A program made the translations under genes and the position numbers. From VYFG01 sp965213885 (GTDB lineage Bacteria; Pseudomonadota; Gammaproteobacteria; Arenicellales; Poriferihabitantaceae): 64,000 nucleotides of DNA. This document shows, in pieces, positions 42,693-51,507 of the stretch (position 1 is its first letter; every line of letters starts with the position of its first letter). Where the stretch lies: assembly GCA_965213885.1 (NCBI GenBank), contig OZ243919.1, positions 744,001-808,000 of the forward strand, written 5' to 3'. Below the pieces are notes generated by a model. That model was not told where the DNA came from. It ran no database searches and saw only the letters and a list, made by a program, of their open reading frames with translations.

Positions 42693-44638
42693 GGGTTTCG
42701 GCCGGAACTCTGAGCGGGATCGCCCACCGGCGCGGCGAATGCATCGAGCACCAGCGTATCCACGTTGTCGCCCGTCAGGGCATGCAGGAAGGCAACCAGA
42801 TCTTCCTGTTCGCCGGCATCCAGACCCAGCGGCCGGATCAGCGGGCTGAGGAGTTCGTGGGCCACGCCACCCCGGTTATAGAAGGCAACGACCTCTTCCA
42901 GGGTGCTGAACTGGCCGTTGTGCATGTAGGGCGCGGTCAGCGCGACATTGCGCAGGGTGGGCGTGCGGAATTTCCAGCGGTCCGCCGGATCTTCGGTAAT
43001 CTCGTAGAGCCCGACATCCCCGGGAGGTTTTTCGCCCACGGAGGCCATTACTTCCGGAGCCACATCCAGAAAGACGCCGGGCGCCAGAGTGATGCGGCTC
43101 GCCTTGAAGGCATCGCCGATGGAATTCTCGTATCCCAGGCCGGCGTTGTGCAGCCGGTGATCCGTAAACAGCGCGTGATCCCTGTTGACGAGATGGCAGC
43201 TTGAGCATCCGGCCTTGCCGGTGAACAGGCTGAAGCCGCGCCGGGCGTCGGCGTCGAGCGCTGCTTCATCCTTGCCATAGAACCAGCGATCGAACGGTGA
43301 GTTGGCCGACAGCAGGGTTCGCTCATAGCTGGCAATCGCCATGCCCAGGGTTTCCATACCGATGGGCTTTCCGTCGAAGGCCCTTTCGAACATGCCGTCG
43401 TAGTCCGGAAATGACCGGATCTTGCCGAGCAGGTAGCCCACCGACGGATTCGCCATCTCGTTGCGGGCCAGGAACGGTGCCCAGATCTGCTGCTCCAGGT
43501 TTTCCTCGCGCCCGTCGTGAAACAGTTTTTCCATGTAGGCGATGTTGTACAGCGTGGGGGCATTGCGGCGTACCGAGCGCCCCTCGACGCCCACTGCGGT
43601 GGCCATTTCGTTGTTGGAAAATCCCTGCTCCGGGATGTGGCACATGGCGCAGGAAAAGGTGTCGTTGATCGACAGGCGTCGGTCGTAGAACAGTTTCTTG
43701 CCGAGTTCGATCTTTTCCCGGGACAATGGGTTGTCCGTAGGCTGCGGGATGGGTGGCAGGCCGAGGGGAGGGGATCTGGCGAGCCCGAGGAGGTCGAGAT
43801 CCATTCCCTTTCGATTGGTGAGGGCCAGGCTGTCCGTTTCATAATCCCCGGATTCGTAGCCTTCCTTGTCATCACCGGGGCGCGACAGGACACTGCCTGC
43901 CTGGGCCATCACCGGGACGGGCTCTTTCCTGTCCGTCTCAAGGAGCAGTGAGCGTATGTCGTTCAGCAGCAGGTCGGCATGCAGGAAGGACACGCTGTAG
44001 ATATTGCGGATTCTCCGGTCGGGGTCGATCAGGAAAACCTTGAGAAGATGGGAGATATCCAGGGTTTCTCCCGTTTTCGCATCGACCAGTTTCTGCATGT
44101 CCTGGCCATAGGCGCCGAGAAGCGGCTTGAGTGTTTCCAGGGAATCCGTCGTGACGAAATCCCAGTCGCCCCTGGTGCCCGCAAAGCGGAAGTTGTTGCC
44201 GTAGAGCTGCATGACTTCGGGCGTGTCGCGGTCGGGGTCCAGGCTCAGGCTGACAAGGCGCAGGCCGGCTTCCAGTTCCGGGTCATCCTGCATTGTCGAT
44301 TTCAGCCGGTTGAACACGTAGGAGGACAGCGGGCATCCGTTGATGTCGCTGCACCGGCTGAACATGAAGTTCAGCAGAACGATGCGGCCGTCATAGAGGT
44401 CGTGCAGGCGTATGGGCTGGTTTTGTTCGTTGAGGATCCGGCCATCCCTTGCTTTTCCCAGCGGCGGAAGGTCGTAGCTGCCGGGGGCCGGCAGATCGTA
44501 TTCCAACGGGCCATAGCCGAGTGCGAGCACGCCGCTGCCTGCATCTGCATGGGCCATGTGCGCGGGCAGGAACAGCAAGAGCACGCCCCACATGGCGGCG
44601 CGCATTGCCCGGATTCGCCCGGAAGTGATCCAAGCCAT
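42689..44638 (-). CDS. SCO-MauG fusion: SCO domain plus di-haem cytochrome c peroxidase
   Basis: 649 aa from the ATG giving MAWITSGRIRAMRAAMWGVL; signal cleaved near AHMAHADAGS. Residues about 45-230 form a SCO-like domain in which the copper site reads FSRCSDINGCPLS, CX5C instead of CX3C. The rest is MauG/cytochrome c peroxidase-like with two haem sites, FSCAMCHIPEQGFSNNE and AGCSSCHLVNRDHALF. MauG proteins oxidise protein residues or peroxide. SCO and mauG genes are known neighbours of mtoX, but here they are one polypeptide beside an additional separate SCO gene. Confidence 0.9.
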   Translation of the reverse strand: MAWITSGRIRAMRAAMWGVLLLFLPAHMAHADAGSGVLALGYGPLEYDLPAPGSYDLPPLGKARDGRILNEQNQPIRLHDLYDGRIVLLNFMFSRCSDINGCPLSSYVFNRLKSTMQDDPELEAGLRLVSLSLDPDRDTPEVMQLYGNNFRFAGTRGDWDFVTTDSLETLKPLLGAYGQDMQKLVDAKTGETLDISHLLKVFLIDPDRRIRNIYSVSFLHADLLLNDIRSLLLETDRKEPVPVMAQAGSVLSRPGDDKEGYESGDYETDSLALTNRKGMDLDLLGLARSPPLGLPPIPQPTDNPLSREKIELGKKLFYDRRLSINDTFSCAMCHIPEQGFSNNEMATAVGVEGRSVRRNAPTLYNIAYMEKLFHDGREENLEQQIWAPFLARNEMANPSVGYLLGKIRSFPDYDGMFERAFDGKPIGMETLGMAIASYERTLLSANSPFDRWFYGKDEAALDADARRGFSLFTGKAGCSSCHLVNRDHALFTDHRLHNAGLGYENSIGDAFKASRITLAPGVFLDVAPEVMASVGEKPPGDVGLYEITEDPADRWKFRTPTLRNVALTAPYMHNGQFSTLEEVVAFYNRGGVAHELLSPLIRPLGLDAGEQEDLVAFLHALTGDNVDTLVLDAFAAPVGDPAQSSGRNP

Positions 44639-44670
44639 CGGTGGACTTCCGAAAACCAGGGGGACTGAAC

Positions 44671-44707
44671 CACGGGCGCACCGGCACATTTTGCCGGTGC
44701 GCCCGTG
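44671..44707 (-). promoter_or_regulatory. 16-bp perfect hairpin between mtoX and the SCO-MauG gene
   Basis: Arms CACGGGCGCACCGGCA (44671-44686) and TGCCGGTGCGCCCGTG (44692-44707) enclose a 5-nt loop just after the mtoX stop. There is no U-run, so it more likely protects the mtoX mRNA 3' end or attenuates readthrough than fully terminates, giving more MtoX than maturation proteins. Confidence 0.65.
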
Positions 44708-44712
44708 AGGAC

Positions 44713-46092
44713 TCAATCGATGGAAACCAGGCGGGTGCCGGATTCTGCAGGGTTGTTGGCTGCGAACAGGGAGTAGGCGTTGAATCGCATCTGGTGGGAC
44801 CGGCCCAGCTTTTCCTTGTAGAAGTCAATCTCGAACTGTTTGACCAGTTCAGTACCGTCCCAGTGGTAGGCGCGGAAATACTGGTCGTCATCCTCACCCT
44901 TCTTGTCCCAGTTGGCCAGCAAAGAACCGGTGAAGTACTGGCGCTTTCCGTCCCAGCTGCCCGAAACCATGTTGACCTGTTTCCCGATCACTTTCTCGTA
45001 GACCTGCTTGGGATTGTGCGGGTCGGACAGATCGAAGAAACGTGTTTTTCCGTCCATGAAGGTGTTGACAAAAAACCCGGAATCATCGGAAAGGATCGAG
45101 AAGTCCACCGGCAGGGGCACCTTGGAGGGGTCGCCGATGTCGGCAACGGCCTTGGCATGCCACTCACCCGCCTCATCCTCGTAGATCATCCAGACCTTGG
45201 ACGTCAGGGCTGTGGTGGTCAGGCACCAGTTGTGATCCGGCTGCCAGGCGCAGCGGAGTTCCAGCGGGGCACCGGGTACGTCCAGCACCTTTCTGGGTGT
45301 GCGGGTATGCATATCCCATACCACGACGGTGTTGCCGAACCGTTTCATGGCCTCGGCGTCGCTCAGCATCTTGCCGAAATCCATCATGTAGTTGGACCAG
45401 CCGGTGAAGGAGGACGTGACCATGAGGTTCTTTCTGGGCAGAACACGTACGTCGTAACCGTAGCCATCAGCGTAATTCCCGCCCTTCTGCGCCCCGCGGA
45501 GGTCCTCATCGGTAGGCATCCAGTGGGTTGCAATGTATTCGCCGGTATTGGTGTACTCGACCATGCCGGTCCGGCCGCCATGATCCTTGTTGTTGGACAG
45601 TCCGGTGACCATCATGCGGCCGGGCATCGCATACATCGTGTGGGGACCGACAACCCCTCCGCTGGCCGACACGAAGTCCTCGATGGTCTTGAACAGGATG
45701 GGCTTTGCCGGGTCGGTGTGCACATCGAAAATGAAAATCTTGTTGGTGTCCAGGCCGCCGGCCCAGAGATAGCGCCGGTCATCGGTGAATCCCGAATGAT
45801 GCGCCTCGTTGCGTCCGCCGACTGACAGGGAATCGATCACGGTGCCATAGTTCGCAGAGGCCGGGTTCACATCGATCGTGACCAGCTTGTCCTGCCCGTC
45901 ACCGAGGCCTTCCACGCCCAGGGTCCACACATAGACAAAATCTTCCTGGCCAGTGATCTTGGCCATGTAGGGCGACATGCAGGTTTCATCCGCAAACGCA
46001 GTCGACGCTGGCAAGCCCAGTGAAACCCCCACGCCGAATACTGCTCCGAGGACCAGCATTCGCGAGTTTTTGACCATCTTTAATGTCTTCAT
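44713..46092 (-). CDS. mtoX: Methanethiol oxidase (SBP56 / selenium-binding protein family)
   Basis: 459 aa with a signal peptide (MKTLKMVKNSRMLVLGAVFG, cleavage near STAFADE), so periplasmic as in known bacterial enzymes. SBP56 hallmarks: VGGRNEAHHSGFTDDRRYLW, GPHTMYAMPGRMMVTGLSN, YGYDVRVLPRKNLMVTSSF, LELRCAWQPDHNWCLTTTAL and SHQMRFNAYSL, rich in histidines that bind copper. The enzyme oxidises methanethiol to formaldehyde, hydrogen sulfide and hydrogen peroxide. The following SCO-MauG and SCO genes are the expected maturation partners. There is no in-frame TGA, so no selenocysteine. Confidence 0.94.
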   Translation of the reverse strand: MKTLKMVKNSRMLVLGAVFGVGVSLGLPASTAFADETCMSPYMAKITGQEDFVYVWTLGVEGLGDGQDKLVTIDVNPASANYGTVIDSLSVGGRNEAHHSGFTDDRRYLWAGGLDTNKIFIFDVHTDPAKPILFKTIEDFVSASGGVVGPHTMYAMPGRMMVTGLSNNKDHGGRTGMVEYTNTGEYIATHWMPTDEDLRGAQKGGNYADGYGYDVRVLPRKNLMVTSSFTGWSNYMMDFGKMLSDAEAMKRFGNTVVVWDMHTRTPRKVLDVPGAPLELRCAWQPDHNWCLTTTALTSKVWMIYEDEAGEWHAKAVADIGDPSKVPLPVDFSILSDDSGFFVNTFMDGKTRFFDLSDPHNPKQVYEKVIGKQVNMVSGSWDGKRQYFTGSLLANWDKKGEDDDQYFRAYHWDGTELVKQFEIDFYKEKLGRSHQMRFNAYSLFAANNPAESGTRLVSID

Positions 46093-46890
46093 CGTTTTCC
46101 CCTAGGTGTCAAGAAATAAATCACATTGCGCACGCAACGGCGGGGATATTGAAATACTTATATGGTTATGTCAAGGATTAGACCAACTTCATCCGCCCAG
46201 GAAGGCTGAAAGCCATGCATAGCAAGGGGATGGGAGGGATTCAGGGTGTCATGCTTATGGCAACACCGGGATCGGGGTCGACGCCGAGCAGTTCGAAGGC
46301 CCGTTGCTGCAAAGGGGTTGGCTGACTGAGCAGTGCAAACGGCCGGCTGGGCTGCGCGGGCAATACCACCTCGTTGAGGGTCAGGGAGCCCAGATGCCCC
46401 ATCAGGGTGTCGAAGCTGGACAGCGCCATTTCCCGCACGGCGCGCATGGGGAGCCTGGTGAAGGCCCAGAAGGATGCTGGCCGCCCGATCTGCCCGGTCC
46501 GCCCGGAGCGCATCCTGATCCGACCGCGACCCATGACCACTGGCCAGGTTTGCAACGATCGCTCACAGGGTTTCCACGTCCGTGGCGCCGCATTTCCGGA
46601 TATTCACCGGAACCGCTCCGTCCAGAAGTTCGAAGAGCCTGAACTGCTGCGCAGTCTGCGCCTGTACCGAGGCCCCGCCAAAGGCCCGCCAAGTCCACTC
46701 CAGATCCGTGAACCCGAATGTCACTGTCGGGGGCGAATCATCCGGTGCTTTCTCCGGTTTTCCGGCCCCGTTGCCGTCGTCGCACGATGTGCCGAGATAC
46801 ATGCCGGGATGAAGGTGCTTGACGCGGTGGGAACCTTGGATTTATTATTTGCTAACTGTCTGTAATTAATTAGCCCCGAGCTTATATTCA
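46093..46890. other. Intergenic stretch between mtoX and the ROK locus
   Basis: Contains the mtoX upstream region, with a near-palindrome TTGCGCACGCAA at 46126-46137 and a TTGACA on the minus strand (46174-46169) but no strong -10, then the transposase remnant listed separately. 46560-46800 has open frames without family resemblance. 46840-46890 is A+T-rich, with GCTAAC...TTAGC arms around TAATTAATTA, a plausible operator for the ROK regulator. Confidence 0.45.
46241..46480 (-). mobile_element. C-terminal fragment of a transposase, IS1634-like
   Basis: The reading SFWAFTRLPMRAVREMALSS, then LGSLTLNEVVLPAQPSRPF and SQPTPLQQRAFELLGVD, resembles the end of IS1634-type transposases, where ...TPLQQRAxELL is common. 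The upstream catalytic DDE part is missing and the frame breaks before it, so this is a decayed remnant. The assignment rests on memory of the ending and no terminal repeats were found. Confidence 0.4.
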
Positions 46891-48141
46891 TTGCCTGACA
46901 CATCGATCCAGACCGCGGCTGCCGTTCGCCGATTGAACCGGAAGAACGTTCTCACCGAAATCTATCACCAGACCCTGGTGTCCAGGACCGGTCTGGCCGC
47001 GTGCACGGGACTGACTGGGACGGGTATTTCCCGGATCATCCGGGAGCTGATCGAGGCGGGCCTGGTCGAGGAGGGCTCCCGTCTTCCGAGGCGGGGTTTG
47101 CCCGGCAGGCGGGAAACCGAACTCACCATCAGCGGCGAGGTGGCGCATGTGGTTGCCGTAAGCCTTCTTGTGGACAGCAGAAGCATCGTGCTTGCGGATG
47201 TGCTTGGCGTGGTCAAGGACCGGGTAAATCTGGACATCCCCTTTACCGAGCCCCAGGATCGTGTCATCGACCGCATCGGCGATCTGGTGCTGGGATTGAT
47301 AGAGCGCAACAACCTGAAAAAGGCGCAGGTCATCGGGATTGCTCTTGCATTGGCCGGCAGGATTAAACCCCTGGAGGGCGTTTTGGTGGAGTCACGAATC
47401 TATCAATGGAAGGACCTGCCGGTCGTCGATCTCCTTCAGTCCAGGGTCGGAATACCAGTTGCCGTGGAGAACCTGAACAACGTGATCAACCTGGCCGAGT
47501 CCCACTTCGGTCAGTCGCAGGGATTTGACAACGTACTCGCAGTCCGAGTCGGCACCGGATATGTCGGCGCCAGCCTGATGCTGGATGGAAGGCTGGTGCG
47601 GGGACGATGGTCAGCTGCCGGTCTGATCCATCACGTACCGGTGAATGCCAATCAAATTTCCTGTGAATGTGGTCGCCGGGGCTGCATGAACACCGTTTCA
47701 TCGGGATTCGGAATTCTGGCTCGGATGAAAAACCGCAAGCGGGTCAGTTTCACTCCGGGCGATCCGCCCGACAGCAATGAACAGGTCGTTGCGATCCTCA
47801 AGTCGGCCGACCAGGGAAACAAGCGTTCGAGAAGACTGCTCAGAGAGGGCGGGGAGGTGCTCGGGCTCTACGTGGCCCAGATCGCCGAGGCAGTCAGCCC
47901 CGATTCCGTGGTGATCGCCGGGAAGGTCGGGCGCTCACCCTGCTATATGGAGGGATTCACCAGCGCCTGGAATCGTTTTTCCTCCGAGGAGAACCGGGCC
48001 TCTGTCCGGATCGTACATTCCTTCAAGACGGTGATCGAGGCGACGGTGGATTTTGCCATTGACCGGTTTCTGCTTTCCATGGAGATCGACCTCGATCCAC
48101 TCAAACGGATCTGTTCGCTGGCTGAGGAGCGCGCCGCATGA
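46891..48141 (+). CDS. ROK-family transcriptional regulator
   Basis: 416 aa starting at a TTG. An N-terminal winged helix (RLNRKNVLTEIYHQTLVSRT, then LTGTGISRIIRELIEAGLVE) binds DNA. The ROK sugar-kinase-like domain follows with VLAVRVGTGYVGASLMLDGR and the zinc motif CECGRRGCMN. Repressors of this family usually sense a sugar or sugar phosphate. It is ATGA-coupled to the first sulfatase gene, so it probably controls the locus. No ATP-binding kinase activity is implied. Confidence 0.9.
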   Translation: MPDTSIQTAAAVRRLNRKNVLTEIYHQTLVSRTGLAACTGLTGTGISRIIRELIEAGLVEEGSRLPRRGLPGRRETELTISGEVAHVVAVSLLVDSRSIVLADVLGVVKDRVNLDIPFTEPQDRVIDRIGDLVLGLIERNNLKKAQVIGIALALAGRIKPLEGVLVESRIYQWKDLPVVDLLQSRVGIPVAVENLNNVINLAESHFGQSQGFDNVLAVRVGTGYVGASLMLDGRLVRGRWSAAGLIHHVPVNANQISCECGRRGCMNTVSSGFGILARMKNRKRVSFTPGDPPDSNEQVVAILKSADQGNKRSRRLLREGGEVLGLYVAQIAEAVSPDSVVIAGKVGRSPCYMEGFTSAWNRFSSEENRASVRIVHSFKTVIEATVDFAIDRFLLSMEIDLDPLKRICSLAEERAA

Positions 48142-49712
48142 ACAGGCCGAACATACTCCTCGTGATGGTTGATCAGATGACGGTCCGCGCCATGAGCGTC
48201 TACGGCAACCGGGTTTCCAGGATGCCCAACCTGGAGAGGCTGGCGACGCAAGGCGTGGTGTTCGACCAGGCATATTGCGCATCGCCCTTATGCGCTCCCG
48301 CACGATACTCGCTCCTGACCGGGAAGGAGTCCGCCCGTATTGGCGCCTTTGACAATGCCAGTGAGTTTCCCGCAAGCACACCGACGATCGCGCATTACCT
48401 GCGCGACAACGGATACTGGACGATTCTGTGTGGCAAGATGCACTTCATCGGCCCCGACCAGCTTCATGGCTTCAATGAGCGCATTACCACGGATGTCTAT
48501 CCTTCCACGTACGCCTGGGTGCCGCACTGGGACAGGGGCGCTGGCTATATCAGTTCGGGCGTGACCTGTGCCTCGATTCTGGAGGCTGGGCCCTGCATTC
48601 GGTCGATGCAGATGGATTACGACGACGAGGTGGAATACCGGGGTGTCCAGAAGCTCTACGACCTGGTCCGGTCCCCCGACCGGCGGCCCTTTTTCCTCAC
48701 GGTCTCCTTTACCCACCCGCATCACCCCTTCACGATTTCGCAGGAGTACTGGGACCGTTATGCGGACGAGGACATTGACATGCCGGCGATTGGGCCCCTG
48801 CCGTTTGATCAGCTGGATTATCACAGCCGGGGACTGTACTTTGCCCATGGCCGCCACCTCCACGAGGTAACCGAAGGCCATACGAGGAATGCCAGGCACG
48901 CCTATTACGGCATGCTGTCGTACCTGGACGACAAGATCGGCCGACTGCTCGAGGTGCTGGATATCACGGGCCTTGCCGACGATACCCTGGTGATATTCAC
49001 CTCGGATCACGGCGAGATGCTCGGCGAGCGCGGCATGTGGCACAAGCACCATTTCTTCGAGCCGTCGGTCCGCGTTCCCCTGATCTTGCGACTGCCTGGC
49101 CGGGACGCGCCAACGAGAGTCTACGAACCGGTCTCGCACATTGATCTGGCACCGACCCTGCTGGACATGCTGGGGTCGGCTGAGGCTTCACGGAAGATGG
49201 ACGGCCGGAGTCTGCTTCCGGCTTTGGAGGGCGGTGTGGCGGAGGCCCACCCGGTGTTCGCGGATTATCTCGCCATCGGACCCTGCGTTCCCTGCCGGAT
49301 GGTGCGACGTGGTGACTACAAGTACCTGTACACGCACGGACATGATGAGCAGTTGTTCGATCTGTCCCGGGACCCCCTCGAGGAGAACAACATCGCAGAT
49401 GAACCAGGCAGCGAGGGCATCAGGACGGATCTGAAAAAGGCCTTGTTCCATGCATGGAATCCAGGGGAGGTGGACCGCAGGGTGAGGATCAGCCAGCGGC
49501 GCCGCATTGCCATCAACCGTTCGTCCGGGGCGCAGCCCGCATGGGATTTTGTTTATCGCAAGGGTGACGACAGGCGCTTCGTGCGCAATAGTGAGGTTGA
49601 CGTCACCAAGGGGAAATACCGGTTGCCCCAGATTGAATCGGTGCCGCCAAACCGGCCTGTGCTGACCGGGGACCAGATCGACGAAGCGATGAGAACGGGA
49701 ATGCTGCCATGA
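48138..49712 (+). CDS. Choline-sulfatase-like sulfatase (first of two)
   Basis: 524 aa. The formylglycine site is CAPAR (Cys52-Arg56, in YCASPLCAPARYSLL). Metal ligands are in NILLVMVDQM and FTSDHGEMLGERGMWHKHHF. The C-terminus (ISQRRRIAINRSSGAQPAWD, then RRFVRNSEVDVTKGKYRLPQ) resembles the choline-sulfatase C-terminal domain, so it likely hydrolyses a sulfate ester of an amino alcohol or small polyol. There is no signal peptide, so it acts in the cytoplasm after import. It is coupled by ATGA to ROK and to the second sulfatase. A maturation enzyme (FGE or AslB-type) is not in the window. Confidence 0.93.
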   Translation: MNRPNILLVMVDQMTVRAMSVYGNRVSRMPNLERLATQGVVFDQAYCASPLCAPARYSLLTGKESARIGAFDNASEFPASTPTIAHYLRDNGYWTILCGKMHFIGPDQLHGFNERITTDVYPSTYAWVPHWDRGAGYISSGVTCASILEAGPCIRSMQMDYDDEVEYRGVQKLYDLVRSPDRRPFFLTVSFTHPHHPFTISQEYWDRYADEDIDMPAIGPLPFDQLDYHSRGLYFAHGRHLHEVTEGHTRNARHAYYGMLSYLDDKIGRLLEVLDITGLADDTLVIFTSDHGEMLGERGMWHKHHFFEPSVRVPLILRLPGRDAPTRVYEPVSHIDLAPTLLDMLGSAEASRKMDGRSLLPALEGGVAEAHPVFADYLAIGPCVPCRMVRRGDYKYLYTHGHDEQLFDLSRDPLEENNIADEPGSEGIRTDLKKALFHAWNPGEVDRRVRISQRRRIAINRSSGAQPAWDFVYRKGDDRRFVRNSEVDVTKGKYRLPQIESVPPNRPVLTGDQIDEAMRTGMLP

Positions 49713-51262
49713 CTACCCCGGCACGCCCCAATATCCTGTTGATCATGGCCGACCAGCTTGCCGGGCCCGCACTGGCCCTGGATGGTACCGGATATGCCAA
49801 GGCGCCCAATCTGCAACGCCTGGCGGACGGGGGCGCGGTATTTGAAAACGCATACTGCAATTTTCCGATCTGCGCTCCATCCCGGTCATCCATGCTGTCC
49901 GGGTTGCTGCCACACGGGATCGGACAGTATGACAACTCCAGCGAATTCCCTGCCGGCATTCCGACGGTCGCCCATTACCTGCAACAGCTGGGTTACCGTA
50001 CCGTCCTGTGCGGCAAGATGCATTTTGTCGGGCCGGACCAGTTGCATGGTTACGAGGCACGTCTGACCACCGAGATCTACCCGTCCAATTTTGCCTGGAC
50101 CGTGGACTGGTCCCAGGGGTGCCGGTACCGACCGACCAACCTGACCATGGCGCCGGTGATGGAGGCGGGCAGGTGCGTCCGGTCCCTGCAGATCGACTAC
50201 GACGATGAGGTCGAATTCGCCGGCGTACAGGGGTTGTACGATCTGGCCCGGGATCAGAGCGGCGCCCCCTTCTTCCTGACGGTCTCGTTCACGCATCCGC
50301 ATTCACCCTATGTCACCACCGGGGAATACTGGGACCGGTACGGGCATGAAGAGATTCCGATGCCGTTGGTGGACGAGATACCCCTGGACGAGAAGGATCA
50401 TCTCAGCAGGAACCTCCATTTCTGCCAGGGACGCGATGAGTACCGGGTGAGCGAGGACCAGATCCGCAACGCCCGCCATGCCTATTTCGGAATGATCTCC
50501 TATGTGGACGACAAGGTCGGCCGGCTGCTCGGTGTACTGAGGGAAACAGGGCTGGACGACAATACCATCGTCGTCTTCACCGCTGATCATGGCGACATGA
50601 TGGGTGAGCGGGGCATGTGGTACAAGCAGCACTTCTTCGAATGGGCCTTGAGGGTGCCGCTGATCGTGAGTTGGCCCGGCAAGTTCGTCCCTGCCCGGAA
50701 CGGCTGCGAGGTTTCCCTGGTTGACCTGCTGCCCACGTTCCTGGACATGGCCACCGGAGGACGGGGTTGCGACGACGTGGTGGAATCCGACGGCCACAGC
50801 CTGTTCCCGATCATCGCGAACCGGCAGGTCGATCGAGACCATCCGGTCATCTCGGAATTTTCGGCTGACGGATCCACCGGGCCAAGCCGGATGGTTCTCA
50901 GGAACCGGCTCAAGTACATGTACCTCGAAGGCATGGAGGAGCTGCTGTTCGATCTGGAGGCGGATCCCCTGGAGTTGCGTAACCTGGTCGGCGACCCGGA
51001 ATTCGCAACGCAGTTGGCCGGCCTTCGGGAACTGGCCATGAAGGGATGGGACCCCGACAGACTGCGCGTGCAGATCGCGGAGAATCAGGCCCAACGCCTG
51101 TTCATTCATCATGTGACCGGGGGAGAACCGGCCTATGTGTATACGCTCAGCGGCGACGACAGCCGCAAGTACGTCAGGAATGCCGGCGCTGCCGACACCA
51201 AGGCGCGGGCAAGATTCCCCTATGTCGAACCGTCGCTGCCATCCGCGCTTTCAGACCATTAG
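49709..51262 (+). CDS. Choline-sulfatase-like sulfatase (second of two)
   Basis: 517 aa, clearly paralogous to the preceding gene over its whole length. The formylglycine site is CAPSR (Cys55-Arg59, in NFPICAPSRSSMLSGL), and FTADHGDMMGERGMWYKQHF holds the other metal ligands. The end (ENQAQRLFIHHVTGGEPAYV, then SRKYVRNAGA) is again choline-sulfatase-like. No signal peptide. The duplication suggests two related substrates or two steps on one doubly sulfated substrate. Confidence 0.93.
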   Translation: MTTPARPNILLIMADQLAGPALALDGTGYAKAPNLQRLADGGAVFENAYCNFPICAPSRSSMLSGLLPHGIGQYDNSSEFPAGIPTVAHYLQQLGYRTVLCGKMHFVGPDQLHGYEARLTTEIYPSNFAWTVDWSQGCRYRPTNLTMAPVMEAGRCVRSLQIDYDDEVEFAGVQGLYDLARDQSGAPFFLTVSFTHPHSPYVTTGEYWDRYGHEEIPMPLVDEIPLDEKDHLSRNLHFCQGRDEYRVSEDQIRNARHAYFGMISYVDDKVGRLLGVLRETGLDDNTIVVFTADHGDMMGERGMWYKQHFFEWALRVPLIVSWPGKFVPARNGCEVSLVDLLPTFLDMATGGRGCDDVVESDGHSLFPIIANRQVDRDHPVISEFSADGSTGPSRMVLRNRLKYMYLEGMEELLFDLEADPLELRNLVGDPEFATQLAGLRELAMKGWDPDRLRVQIAENQAQRLFIHHVTGGEPAYVYTLSGDDSRKYVRNAGAADTKARARFPYVEPSLPSALSDH

Positions 51263-51268
51263 ACAGTC

Positions 51269-51487
51269 ATGCTGAGAAACAGTCGAACATACCTGATTGT
51301 TTCGGTCGTTTGCATCGTTTTGTTCGCGATCAACCTGGTGGTGGGGAAAATGGAGGTTTCCTCCAGGCTTGACACGAACATTCATCTCGACGGTGTGCCG
51401 GAGTTCTTGCTGCTCCTTGTATCCGTCATGTTCTTTGTTATCAGTACGCTGCTGAAGGAGCGGGCGGAAGCTAACAATACACACTGA
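51269..51487 (+). CDS. Small membrane protein between sulfatase and TRAP genes
   Basis: 72 aa, starting 6 bp after the second sulfatase gene, so in the same operon. Two membrane helices are visible: TYLIVSVVCIVLFAINLVV and FLLLLVSVMFFVISTLL, joined by a short loop. No family recognised. Its position suggests a role with the transporter, but it is not a TRAP small permease, which is encoded separately at 52751. Confidence 0.7.
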   Translation: MLRNSRTYLIVSVVCIVLFAINLVVGKMEVSSRLDTNIHLDGVPEFLLLLVSVMFFVISTLLKERAEANNTH

Positions 51488-51507
51488 AACCTGAGGAGGC
51501 TTAGACC

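Noticed and set aside
44713..46092. Selenocysteine in the SBP56 protein
   Set aside because: Despite the family name, there is no internal in-frame TGA and no sign of a SECIS-like element.
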